From: Eurosta solidaginis | Lineage: Eukaryota; Arthropoda; Insecta; Diptera; Tephritidae | DNA: 64,000 nucleotides | Direction of reading: 5' to 3' | Assembly (NCBI RefSeq): GCF_040869045.1 | Contig: NC_090320.1 | Coordinates: forward strand, 146,900,941-146,964,940 | Part shown: one piece after another, positions 43,872 to 54,718 of the stretch | How the letters are laid out: each line of letters opens with the position of its first letter | Position numbering within the stretch: the first letter of the stretch is position 1 | The notes under the pieces: generated by a model | Databases searched by the model: none | What the model saw: the letters and a program-made list of their open reading frames with translations, nothing else | What the model was told of the DNA's origin: nothing | Program-made: the position numbers and the translations under genes

Positions 43872-46132
43872 ATATCATTCATCTGCGCCCATGCGCCGAC
43901 AGAGGAGAAAAACGATGAGGTGAAAGACACTTTTTATGAACAATTAGAACGCACATACGACTGCTGCCCCCGTCATGGTATAAAAGTCGTGCTTGGCGAC
44001 TTTAACGCCAGGGTGGGCAAAGAAGGTGTTTTTGGCCCTCCAGTCGGAAAGTTCAGCCTACACAATGAAACTTCTCCTAACGGACTGAGGCTGAAGGAAT
44101 ACAGGAGCAGTGGGAGCATATCTACAAAGCACTTCGTACTGCCGCCGAGGAAAAAATTGGTTACCGGCGGCCACGAAAAAACAACTGGTACGATGAATAA
44201 TGCCGCGTTGCAACCGAAAGAAAAGATGCTCCCTACAGGGCTACGTTAAAAGCGAGCGCGACAAGAGGAGTGTGTGAACGCTATCGTGAGTTGAAAAGGG
44301 AAGCGGGACGCCTATTCAGGAAGAAAAAAGCAGAAGCAGAAAGGCGTGAGTGCGAGGAGCTTGAGCTGCTAGCCACCAGGAATAACGCCCGAAAATTCTA
44401 CCAAAAAATACGGCGACAGACGGAAGGTTTTAAGACCGGGGCAAACTCCTGTAGGAATGAAAACGGCGACCTTGTAACTGATGTCCAGAGAGTGCTTAGA
44501 TTATGGAGGGAATACTTCTCTGCCCTCCTAAATGGAGGCAGCAATTCACCGCGCAGAGATGAAGAATCCGATCCCGCAATCGATGATGATGGAATATATG
44601 TCCCCCCGACCGATTATGACGAAGTTAGGTTAGCAATAACCAGATTGAAAAACAACAAGGCCATGGGCGCTGATGGATTGCCTGCGGAGCTATTCAAGTA
44701 CGGTGGCGAGGCGTTGGTAAGGCGCATGCAGCAGCTTCTTAGCAAAATATGGGCGGACGACTGCATGCCCGACGGTTGGAATCTAAGTGTCCTTTGCCCA
44801 GTCCACAAGAAGGGGGATACTGCAAAATGCACCAACTATCGTGGAATCAGCCTTCTTAATATCGCATATAAGGTCCTTTCAAGTGTATTGTCCGAAAGAT
44901 TGAAGCCCACCGTGAACCGGCTGATTGGACCTTATCAGTGCGGCTTCAGACCTGGTAAATCTACCACCGACCAGATTTTCACAATGCGCCAAATCTTGGA
45001 AAAAACCCGTGAAAAGAGAATCGAAACACATCACCTCTTCGTCGACTTTAAAGCCGCCTTCGACAGCACGAAAAGGAGCTGCCTATATGCCGCTATGTCT
45101 GAATTTGGTTTCCCCGCAAAACTTATACGGCTGTGCAAAATGACGTTGAGCAACACCATCAGCTCAGTCAGAATTGGTAAGGACCTCTCCGAACCGTTTG
45201 AAACTAAACGAGGTTTCAGACAGGGTGACCCCCTATCGTGCGATTTCTTTAATTTGATGCTGGAGAAAATTATACTAGCTGCAGAACTTAACCACACTGG
45301 AACAATATACTGTAAAAGCGTGCAATTACTGGCATATGCTGATGGCATTGATATCATCGGCCTAAACACCCGCGCTGTTAGTTCTGCTTACTCCAAACTG
45401 GAAAAAGAAGCGGTAGAGATGGGTTTGATGGTGAATGAGGACAAAACGAAGTACCTGCTGTCATCCAGCAAAGAGTCAGCGCATACGTGCCTTGGCAACC
45501 ACGCTACTGTTGGCAGCCATAATTTCGAAATAGTAAAAGACTTCGTTTATTTGGGAACCAGCATCAACACTAGCAACAACATCAGCACTGAAATCCAGCG
45601 AAGAATCAATCTTGCCAATAAATGCTACTTTGGACTAGGTAGGCAATTGAAAAGTAAAGTCCTCTCTCGGCGAACGAAAATCATACTCTACAAGTCACTT
45701 ATCGTACCCGTCCTGGTATATGGGGCAGAAGCATGGACCATGACAACAGCAGATGAAGAGGCTTTGGCAGTGTTCGAGAGAAAAGTTCTTCGAAAGATTT
45801 ATGGACCTCTACGCGTTGGCGAGTACCGAAGAAGATTTAATGATGAGCTGTACGAGCTATACGCAGACATCAACATAGTCCAGCGAATTAAAACGCAGCG
45901 GCTGCGCTGGCTAGGCCATGTTATGCGAATGAATGATGATGCTCCGGCCAAGAAAGTGTTTCTATCGGAACCCGCCTATGGAAGCAGGGGTAGAGGGCGG
46001 CCCCCACTCCGTTGGAAGGACCAGGTGGAAAACGATTTAAACTCCCTTGGTGTGACCAATTGGCGCCGTTTGGTGGAGCGAAGAAGCGACTGGCGCGCCC
46101 CGTTGGACGGCCATAACCGTTTAGACGGTTAA
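43872..46132 (+). pseudogene. RTE copy 2: endonuclease end and reverse transcriptase; RT frame open 44270-46132
   Basis: The endonuclease continues (SFICAHAPTEEKND, GDFNARVGKE) to the deletion near 44092, where the frame shifts; a stop lies near 44199. From 44270 a 620-residue frame is open through the whole RT: linker (RELKREAGRLFRKKK), NYRGISLLN, VDFKAAFDST, GFRQGDPLSCDFF, YADG (residues 356-359), YLGTSINTSNN and the C-terminal RLRWLGHVMRMN. The second Asp of YADD is Gly, so polymerase activity should be lost although the frame looks fresh. In copy 1 the same position is Asn, from an independent change. The ORF ends within the 3' hairpin. Confidence 0.82.
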
Positions 46133-46159
46133 GCGCCAATTAAGTAAGTAAGCAATCTT

Positions 46160-46460
46160 CAACCACTGCCAAATTACGACTCGCAAAGCTTTAAATTACC
46201 TTCTTTTAAATGTGGGCGGTGCCACGCCCATTGTCCAAATTTTTCTATTTTGCGTCATAAGGTCAACCCACATACCAAGTTTCATCGCTTTATGCGATAT
46301 CGAAAAAGTGGGCGTGGTTGTAGTCCAATTTCGTTCATTTTAAATAGCGATCTGAGATGGGTTCCCAGGAACCACATACCCAATTTCATCAAAATACCTC
46401 AAAATTTACTCAAGTTATCGTGTTATCGGACAGACGGACGGACATGGCTAAATGAATTTC
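46160..46460. repeat. Dispersed repeat-like sequence with GTGGGCG motifs
   Basis: The segment has GTGGGCGGTGCCACGCCCA (a GGGCG..CGCCC inverted pair), AAAGTGGGCGTGG and CAGACGGACGGACATGGCTA, a combination I have seen as a common interspersed repeat in flies. I cannot name the family and see no ORF. Confidence 0.5.
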
Positions 46461-46548
46461 AGTAGTATGGAAATGCCGGTTCTAGCCCAATTTTGTATGG
46501 GAAAAATGGTGCAAGGAAATAGGTTTGTGTCCTGGCTAAACTCGCCAC

Positions 46549-46802
46549 AGACCGATCTATACACCGATAGGTGTCGCATCCGTCCTTCCGGTTTCTGTTC
46601 TCACCTCTGGCTGTTCTCACCTCTGGCTGTTCTCATCTCTGGCTGTTCTCACATCTGGCTGTTCTCACCTATGGCTGTTCTCACCTCCGGCTGTTCTCAC
46701 CTCTGGCTGTTCTCATCTCTGGCTGTTCTCACTTCCGGCTAATCTCACCACAGACCGATCTATACACCGCTAGGTGTCGCATCCGTTCTTCCGGTTTGTG
46801 TT
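46549..46802. repeat. 16-bp minisatellite flanked by direct repeats
   Basis: About nine units of TCTCACCTCTGGCTGT lie between roughly 46605 and 46750. They sit between two copies of a ~50-bp sequence (CACAGACCGATCTATACACC onward) at 46549-46600 and 46749-46802. The 16-bp unit is not a multiple of three, so the repeated L/W/S-rich frames are accidental. Confidence 0.85.
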
Positions 46803-46925
46803 CTGGCTGAGCTCACCTCTGGCTAACTTCCGCTAGGTGGCGCATAAGAAAAAGCTTAGTGGCGTATAAGAAAAAGTTTAGAGCTTTTTACCTTTAGCAG
46901 AGCTTTGCCGTAAACATGACGGCAT

Positions 46926-46927
<2 letters not shown>

Positions 46928-46963
<36 letters not shown>
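46928..46963. repeat. (AT)n microsatellite
   Basis: This is a run of about 17 TA units between TTA and GTATATC. Confidence 0.9.
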
Positions 46964-46968
<5 letters not shown>

Positions 46969-47234
46969 CAACAAACCGCAAAATACATACCGACACAGAC
47001 ATACCCATCCATATACATACATTTAGATAAGGGCTACTTGTCTCAATGCATATAAATTGGGCATCTTTTGAGTAAAAAAATGAGGATCGTTAAATGGGGG
47101 ACCCTCTATTTTTAAAGGGCCGGAAATTTTTAAATGTCCCCTCATATTTCTGATAAGTCCTGGACTTCACCCGAGCCGTTTTAAAGAGTCCCATAGATTT
47201 CTAATCGAGCGACTGCTCCCCAATCCCCCACCCA

Positions 47235-47400
47235 CCCGCCATTTTTCTCGTCTACAAAAAGTAGCAGTTGGACACCTGTAGTACCGCCCAACCCCCAACC
47301 CCAACCCCCAACCCCCCAACCCACCACCCCCCATTTTTCTCGTCTACAAAAAGGAGTCGATGGGCACTTGTAGTACCGCCCCCCTTTTTTCTCGTTTGTA
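47235..47400. repeat. C-rich low-complexity DNA with a ~90-bp direct repeat
   Basis: The block CATTTTTCTCGTCTACAAAA ... GTAGTACCGCCC occurs at about 47240-47291 and again at 47331-47383, and a third partial CTCGT copy follows. Between them lies a CCCCAACCCC-type run. No gene is seen in 46970-47750 otherwise. Confidence 0.7.
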
Positions 47401-47760
47401 AAACGGGCCTGTCAGGCACCCGATCAGGGTCAGATTGTTAACTAAAGGTTATCTTCATATGGAACTCATTATTTTCCATTATTGAACATTTTATTTGTAT
47501 GTACATACTTACACATATGATTGTACATGGGAATATCAACAAACTACAAAATACATGCCGATGGTCACATCCATCCAAGGGAAACTTGTTCCAATGTAAA
47601 TACTTACTTTTTTTGTCAAATAAATCTTTTTCAAAAAAAATAAAAACAATTTTTATTTAAAATTTTAAAATTTTTATTTATATTTTTCTCCATACTTTGG
47701 TGTGGTTAGCAATGCGTAATATACTTGTGTGTGTAGCTTCATAAAATTACTACTATTTTT

Positions 47761-48009
47761 CTAAATAATCTTTTTGACAACATTTGTAAATGGAATATAT
47801 TCATACATTTTATCATGAATGAGTATACAATAAGCAGCGGTGTTGGCAGATACGACCTTGTGAAATTTTAGCTCAATCCGAATATCGATGGCACCGCTTT
47901 TTTTAGATTCATTCTGATGTGTAACATCTAAAACAATTATTGGAGCACAGTTTTGCAGTTTTTTGCTTTGTATTTTAATAAAACGTGCTTTCACACTGAT
48001 TACAACCAT
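47761..48009 (-). CDS. Unrecognised 82-aa frame, possibly the end of a larger transposon-like gene
   Basis: The frame reads KIQSKKLQNCAPIIVLDVTH and then SGAIDIRIELKFHKVVSANT, ending VVKKII before TAG. It contains a beta-rich, domain-like pattern and is not low complexity. I recall similar C-termini in multi-copy insect proteins of unknown function, but cannot support a name. It is close to, and on the same strand as, the frame at 48047-48289. Confidence 0.35.
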   Translation of the reverse strand: MVVISVKARFIKIQSKKLQNCAPIIVLDVTHQNESKKSGAIDIRIELKFHKVVSANTAAYCILIHDKMYEYIPFTNVVKKII

Positions 48010-48046
48010 CTGGGCTCCTTAAATATGACAGCATATAAATTATAAA

Positions 48047-48289
48047 TTATTTTAATGTTTTATATCTGTAATAATACGAAATACAATTACATATATCTTC
48101 TGTTTCCTTATATGAATTATCAGCAAAATTACAATCTATCTTGTGTAATCCATTGAGTGAATATATAAATGGTTCTGATAGACATGATCTCAATTCATTT
48201 ATCATAGAATACAAAAATATCCCATGATCATCATCAATTAAGTCACCATATTTTGATAAAAACGTTTCTAAATATTGCGGGAAAGACAT
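48047..48289 (-). pseudogene. Unrecognised frame cut by the Osvaldo-like LTR
   Basis: The minus-strand frame has MSFPQYLETFLSKYGDLIDD and then IFLYSMINELRSCLSE and ends at a TAA at 48047. Its upstream end lies at the LTR boundary (48290); the residues beyond that come from LTR sequence. The frame could be an exon or an older transposon fragment that the LTR element entered. Confidence 0.4.
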
Positions 48290-50953
48290 TGTTACGAGCC
48301 CCTTCAGCCTCTTACTTAAGATGGGCTTGCTTAGCATGTTAGTAAAAGTGGTGTGTGCACTGGCGTTAGTACGGGAGCTTCAGCCTGGGGAGGGTTCGAA
48401 ACACTTTTACCGAACCAAGCCACCATCTGTCAGCTCGGGGGCCGAACAAGAACTTAAAGGTTGCACACTAACGAAAAGCTACCGGAAAGCCTGAGTACCA
48501 CCCACTATGCCTGGAAAACCCCATACCTAGCAGCGCGTATCTTATTTTGGCGGCTGTTCTTAACCCACCCTACCATGGCTTTAAAGCTGTTAATAAAGCC
48601 CCAATAAATCCACCCACACTAACTATGGAATCAGACCAACGCAATTAAGTTTAAAATTCCATAATTACAAATATTTATTAAAGCTCAATTCATTCTTCTT
48701 ATATTCTAATAGAAGCTTCAAAATAGGTATAATGCTAACACTAAGATTACAATTAATCCTAAAGTACTAACATTTATTTGTTTGGGGGTATAAATCAGCT
48801 GACCAAAACCAACCTACCTCAACCATACATACATAAGGTATTCCATAGGCTAACGACCTTGTCATTCTCGAAGACTTGTGGCTTATTCAGAAAAAAAATA
48901 ATAGAGAGGGAAGAAAAACCCACTCTAACTCCCTTTGGTTTGCTAAGCAGAGATCTCAGCAATCCATTCAAAGATAGAAATTAATGATACAAAAAAAAAC
49001 TAAGTTGACGTGCATATATAGATATGTATGAACTTATGTGCAATTTGGCGCACGCAAAAAAAACAAAAATATAATGCATCTACGTACATACATAACCAAT
49101 ATGTATGTAAGTACATGTGTAACTAAGCACCTCCTTCTCTGGTTATGCTAAAATAGTTGGTGGACAAAATGACTTAAATTCACTTACATGCTTTTGTCGT
49201 TATGTACCCATTTGCTTAGTCCAACGCTGTCCCACGAAGCGAAGAAGGCCTTCCTTGCTTTGTATGAAGCGGTTGGTACGCGATCGTAAGCTTAACCCTA
49301 TGGAAGAATCGTTAGGGATAGGGAAGATTTCATCCAACCAACAAAAAAAAGCCTGCGATATAATTAATCTTAAAAACCGACTGGGGCTATTTTTAGGCCA
49401 TGCATTGTATGACTGGTGTGCGAAGGTCGCTTAAAAAGTATCAAAGATTAATCGCCGCCGGCATGAGCGCAGACAAATGAAAAACTGAGAGATTCTAAGA
49501 GAATTTCCAAGTTTTTGTCAAAGCAAGAGTTTTAGTAAGTTTAATGTGCCTTTCGGTTTTCTCTCGAAAAAGTAAACAGAAATTGGGTAAATGGAATGAA
49601 AACTTATGACATTTTGTGGAACTAGGTCAGTTTTAGCAGCGATCATATGGTATTCTATGTAAACGTACATAGAATAATTAAGTTAATAACAGGTTGTTTA
49701 ACATATTTGCATATAAAAAAAAATTTTCTTAATCAAATTAAATATCCGACGGCAAATTTGAGATCTAGGTTGAAGGTAAGTATAAAGAGTAGCTTAACTG
49801 GAAGTATGAAGATACTTGGTATATCTTAAGGGTAAGTAGTAAACTAATGTATTAACCGTATATTTAATTTCAAATTCATTTCAGCTTAAGTAAAATTTTA
49901 AATTCGTTTTTTCCTTTTTTTTTTTTTTGATAAATATATGGTTATACCTATCCACATGTGTAATTAACATGCAGCAACATAGTTACAAACTAATAGGTCT
50001 TTTTAGCTAGCTTTACACAAGGGAACTCAGACTTTAGGTTCAAAGGTAGGTATTACTAAGTTAAATTAGGTTAGGATCATTTTAGATCAGCATGCTAACC
50101 ATCTTTCTAGATACATATGCACTTCTAAATCTATTTACTGTCCTACTTCTTTTCTAGCGACCACGCATCGCTAGAACATTGAGTTATGGGAACTAATTTT
50201 AATTTTATTATTTTATGTGTGATTCGGTTGCATAATTTGCGAATGTACAACTTTATGTATTTTCAAGCGCCTAATTGGATCGGGTTTTGAAGGGTTAGCC
50301 GCATGTAACTCGATGGGGGCTCCTGCACCCGTCTTCCAGCGTTCCGCTCGCTAATCTTCTCCAGTGTATGCGCAGTAGGTATTTGTCTGCAAGGGTGCCG
50401 AATTTTAATTCCCATTCGTTGTTTAAAATACTAACACTATCCGTCAGCACTAAACTACACGGACACTATGTTATAGGATGTCACTGCGTTCTTACCCAAT
50501 TTCTGGGCCGGATCTTTTGCAGGAATTGATGATTTTGTGTTGGTATGTTCGATCTACCGTGGGTAACGTCCTACGAAAACACTCGCGAATTTAGACGCCT
50601 TACTAGGTTTAACTTAAAATTGAACACTCGACCCGGACTTAAATTTCTGCACCAGATGTTTACCGCACGGTAGTTCCTCAGGAAAAGAAAGAGCTGAGCT
50701 CCGGAAGTCGCTCAAGACCCATATGGTTATCATTGACGTCTTGATTATCGATATATGCATTTTGTTATCAAAAATCATATGGAAGCATTGACAGACGGAC
50801 GGAAGTTGAGTTTAGACTAGTGTTAGATAATACAGAGTGTTACAGAGTCATGAAACTTGTAATAAGAAAAATCAAAAGCATAAAAAGAAAAAAAATTAAA
50901 TGAAAAGGTGGAAAGTATGGTTGGTGCTGAAGTGTTCATGTACCCATGGTACA
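48290..50953 (-). repeat. Left LTR of the Osvaldo/Ulysses-like array (2.66 kb)
   Basis: In element orientation it starts TGTACCATGGGTACA (a short inverted repeat, 50939-50953) and ends GGGGCTCGTAACA (48290-48302). It matches 57180-59840 with scattered substitutions and one T-run difference. It serves as the 3' LTR of body 1, whose polypurine tract (AGGTGGGGGGG) lies at about 50957-50968. Short frames inside are not conserved protein domains. Confidence 0.88.
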
Positions 50954-50966
50954 TATACCCCCCCAC

Positions 50967-52651
50967 CTAAAGTGTTGGTGCGGTTGGTATCTTTCCTCTG
51001 TCTTTTTGGATGTCCTTTTGGTTATAAATAGCTCGTTTGCCTGTATCTACGTCTTGCAATTCATATAAACAATTGCCAGTTTGTGCAACAACGGTTGCTT
51101 TTACGAATTTAGGGGCAAACTTGGCACAAAATTTCTTTGAGGCGTCACTCAGCACAAAATTTCGTCTATAGACCGAGTCTCCAACCTTAAATTTTTCTGC
51201 AGAACTTCGCAAGTTATATCTTTTTGCTGACGATTCGAACGCTTTTTTAATATTTTCACCTATAGACTGCCGTATTAACGCCAGTTTGTCTAATCTATCT
51301 ACGACGATACCATCGAGGGACCCCAATTTTCGAAAAAGCGGATACTCGTCACCATGAGCCGGCATCTGCTGACCGAAAAGGGCATAGTAAGGGGTACAAC
51401 CTATGGACTGGTGAACAGAACTCCTCAATGCCTCGGCAATGCTTGGCAAGTGTTTGTCCCACGGAGCCTGGTCATCTTTTAAGTAAGCCCTTATTCCTGC
51501 AATTATGGACCGATTAACCCGCTCGCTGGCATTCGCTTGAGGACTGTATAAGGCAGTGTAGACATGTTTGATACCCCGTTCAGCAAGCAAATTATTGAAC
51601 TGGGATGACTTGAATTGTTTCCCGTTGTCACTTAAAATTATTTCGGGTGTTCCGAAAACAGCAAACACACTTTCCCGAAGAAAATCGCATATCCCAAGAG
51701 CATTAAAATTCTTTACGGCCTTGAAAAGAGGAAATTTGGTATAGTGATCCAAAACAATAAAGATTCCGATATTACCTTGCTTTGAACGGGGATATGGACC
51801 GTGGAAATCGACGTAGAGTTTTTGAAAAGGACGCTGAACGGTGTATTGTGCGGACATAGGGGATCGCAGCGTAGCGTTTGATGGCTTCGAGGTTTGGCAG
51901 GTTTCACAACTTCGGATGTAGTCCTTTACGTCAGCCGTCATGTTTGGCCAATAAAAGTTCATTCGAAGCCTTTCTAAGGTTTTTGCTACTCCTCCGTGGC
52001 ATTTGTTAGGCGGGCGGTGAGCATTCTGTATCACGTTCTCAACCAAGCTTTTCGGGATCCATAGTTTCCAGTTGTATACCTCCCGCTCCGGGTTACCGTT
52101 GGGACATTCGGTCCTTTTATAGACCCGGACATCAACTATTTGCAGATCTGGTAGTCTACTTTGATTGTTTTTAATATGAACTATTAATTTCTTGTACTCT
52201 TCGGACTTAAACTCGGACGATTCTATATCAACTATCGGACGGACCCCTAACTCATTGATTTCTTCGAAATTTTGACGGGATAAGGTATCCGGCACTACAT
52301 TTAAAGAACCCTTTCTGTGCTCTATTTTGAATCGATAACCTTGAAGTTTCAATGACCATCGTGCTAGTCTGGTGGATAGGTCGCTTTGGTGCATCAACCA
52401 CTGAAGGCTGGCATGGTCAGTCACAATTGTAAAATCTTGCCCTTCAACATAGGCTCTGAACTTTTTTAAACTGAGCATAGCTGCAAGGCATTCTAGCTCC
52501 GTAACGCTGTAATTGCTTTGAGCCTTGTTGAGTTTTTGGGAGAAATATGCAATTGGGACTTCGATACCTTCTTCATTCTGCTGCGCCAAAACCGCACCAA
52601 CACCAAGCTTAGAGGCATCACATTGAATTATGAATGGCTTTGTATAGTCAG
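50967..52651 (-). pseudogene. Osvaldo-like pol, RNase H and integrase (body 1)
   Basis: The frame spans 597 codons from 52760, but the first ~38 residues are SINE sequence. RNase H starts in IIQCDAS (Asp48), with Glu88 and Asp115 following. Integrase has a zinc-binding H/H/C/C zone (His248, His255, Cys285, Cys288) and a full catalytic triad: Asp318 in YVDFHGPY, Asp378 in LSDNGKQF and Glu413 in ASERVNRS. It ends in KRAIYNQKD and stops 14 bases before the LTR. The enzyme piece itself is intact; its separation from reverse transcriptase by the SINE makes the polyprotein defective. Confidence 0.88.
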
Positions 52652-53015
52652 CGGCGGCCACCGTGGTGTGATGGTAGCATGCTCCGCCTATCACACCGTA
52701 TGCCCTGGGTTCAACTCCCGGGCAAAGCAACATCAAAATTTTAGAAATAAGATTTTTCAATTAGAAGAAAATTTTTCTAAGCGGGGTCGCCCCTCGGCAG
52801 TGTCTGGCAAGCGCTCCGATTGTATTTCTGCCATGAAAAGCTCTCAGTGAAAACTCATCTGCCTTGCAGATGCCGTTCGGAGTCGGCATAAAACATGTAG
52901 GTCCCGTCCGGCCAATTTGTAGGGAAAAATCAAGAGGAGCACGACGCAAATTGGAAGAGAAGCTCGGCCTTAGATCTCTTCAGAGGTTATCGCGCCTTAC
53001 ATTTACATTTTTTTT
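52652..53015 (+). mobile_element. tRNA-derived SINE in the pol gene of body 1
   Basis: It has RNA polymerase III promoter boxes: a box A-like TGGTGTGATGGTAGCATGC (52664 onward) and box B GGTTCAACTCC (52708-52718). A 3' body follows, ending in a T-rich tail. A 12-bp target duplication, TTGTATAGTCAG, lies at 52640-52651 and 53016-53027, and removing the SINE plus one duplicate rejoins pol codons (SPDYT to KPF). It lies opposite to pol. The same SINE sits at the same site in body 2. Confidence 0.92.
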
Positions 53016-54718
53016 TTGTATAGTCAGGACTGGCTAAGACAGGGGCAGAACATAATACCTGTTTCAAAGTATCAAACGACTTCTGGGCTTCATCATTCCA
53101 AGTGAAATTTTTGTTTTTCTTTAATAAGTTAGTCAAGGGGGTGGCAATGGACGCAAAGTTATCTACGAACCGACGGTACCACCCGGCCATTCCAAGGAAT
53201 CGCCGAACTTGTTTAACGGTAGTGGGTACTGGATAATTGGTAACTGCGGAAATCTTCTCCGGGTCGGTCCGAAGAGTGCCATTACCCACAATATATCCCA
53301 AATACTTCACCTCACTGATGCAAAACTTGCTCTTCTCCACGTTAATGGTTAATCCAGCTTTTCTTAGCTGGTGAGCAACGTCGGACAGAACGGACATATG
53401 GCTATCAGAATCTTCGGACAGTATAAGCAGGTCATCTAAATACACAAAAACTTGATTTTTTTAATTTGGGTGGAATGACGCGATCCATCAAGCGGCAAAG
53501 TGCTTGAGGGGCGTTGCATAAGCCAAAGGGCATTACACAGTATCGATACAACGGACGGTTGGGGACAGTAAAACAAGTATAATCCCTAGAGTTCTCGGAC
53601 AGGGGGATTTGCCAAAAGGCTCTACGCAAATCTAGTGAAGTTATGTATTTTGCCTTTGGTATCCTGCTTAGCATACCATCTATATGCGGGAGGGGGTAAG
53701 CGTCCTTAACGGTTACGCTGTTTATCTTTCTGGAGTCAAGACACAGACAGACCTTATTTGGCTTCTTCACTAGAACGACCGGACTGGACCAAGGACTGTT
53801 AGGGGACTCTTCGATCACTCCTAACTTAAGCATTTCATCGATTTCTGCGTGAACTAATTTTTCTACCGCAGGGGAAATGGGGAAGTATCTTTGTTTGATC
53901 GGACGGACGTTGGGCTGTAGCTCTATTACGTACTCCATAAAAGACGTTTTCCCTAAGCCTTCCTTATCACAGTTCGGAAATCGGTTTTTAATCATATTTA
54001 AGTGAACGGTTTGCTCGTCAGTTAAGAACATGGCATTACCACTCGGTTCTACATCAAGGGCAATCCCGGATATAAGGTGGGGCGCGATTTGGAATTTAAT
54101 CCAAAAATCGACTCCCAATATAACTTTTTGAGACATGCTAGGTATGACAAAAAACGAAATCAACTGATTCCTACCCTCAAATTTTACTTCCAAGTCTATA
54201 ATCCCGAAAACCACTTGCGTTTTACCATCACCGGTACAAACTGCAGTTTTATGTTCTCGCAGCTTCTTTTCTTTGCGAATCTCGTCTGCAAGTGAGGATC
54301 CTATACATGAGACTTGGGCTCCGCTGTCTAGCAATCCTAAATGATCTACACCACAAATCGTTACTTTAGCATAGGGCCTTAGGTCAGATGACTTCTTGGT
54401 CAAAGAGCACATAAAGTTCTTAATTGATCTTCGTTTGTCCTTAATACCTCGCCAAAACTCGTTAATGCGGACGGACGAACGACTTCTAACGGGTATAGAC
54501 TTATTTTCTTCAGAAAAAATTCGGTTTCGGACTTCATTATAATTTTTCAGGCGGACCTCGTAGGGAACAATCTCATGGACAAATGGACTAGTCTTCGCAG
54601 AGTGGCTACCTGTTTCTGCGCGGGAAATCAAAGGATTTATTATTTCGGTTTTGGGTCTTTGCGAGGGTTCAACTTCGAAACCTCGCCCGCTTGCAAGTTT
54701 CCCGAACACGTTTCGCAT
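53016..54718 (-). pseudogene. Osvaldo-like pol, protease and reverse transcriptase (body 1), frameshifted
   Basis: The frame at 54718-53432 carries the protease (LLDSGAQVSCIG, Asp131) and RT to KYITSLDLRRAFWQI with the first catalytic Asp, then meets a stop after SSFCVFR. The sense resumes in the overlapping frame 53445-52987 with YLDD and FLGMAGWYRRF. The break lies in a run of seven A (about 53461), where six A would keep the frame. Gag and pol overlap by about 80 bases in different frames, fitting -1 frameshifting. The same lesion is in body 2. Confidence 0.85.

Larger units (their letters stand above)
39898..46153 (+). mobile_element. RTE-type LINE, copy 2, split by a Gypsy element
   Basis: It starts exactly at the ORF ATG (39899), fused to the (TAAG)n tail of copy 1, and ends in its own TAAGTAAGTAAG tail near 46150. 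It keeps the endonuclease N-terminus that copy 1 lost but lacks about 350 bp of the endonuclease end; the junction lies at AGGCTGAAGGAATACAGG near 44092. A Gypsy element sits at 40275-43871, and removing it rejoins the endonuclease frame across ATAT. The 3' hairpin of copy 1 recurs at 46115-46130. Confidence 0.85.

Noticed and set aside
46605..46750. CRISPR-like array
   Set aside because: Units are 16 bp, directly adjacent with no spacers, in an animal genome; it is a minisatellite.
46452..46810. Repetitive Leu/Trp/Ser-rich proteins encoded in the minisatellite
   Set aside because: The unit is 16 bp, so the frame rotates; similar peptides in several frames are an effect of the repeat.
46928..46963. 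TATA-like promoter in the AT run
   Set aside because: A simple microsatellite with no gene downstream.
50954..50966. Possible envelope gene in the Osvaldo-like element
   Set aside because: Integrase ends 14 bases before the LTR, leaving only the polypurine tract.
52652..52730. tRNA-like sequence with box A and box B
   Set aside because: It continues into a SINE body with a tail and target duplicates and lies inside a retrotransposon gene; it does not fold as a full tRNA with an acceptor stem as far as I can see.
52518..52850. 110-aa plus-strand frame (and 61405-61737)
   Set aside because: It runs from antisense pol into the SINE and so is chimeric and accidental, duplicated with the array.
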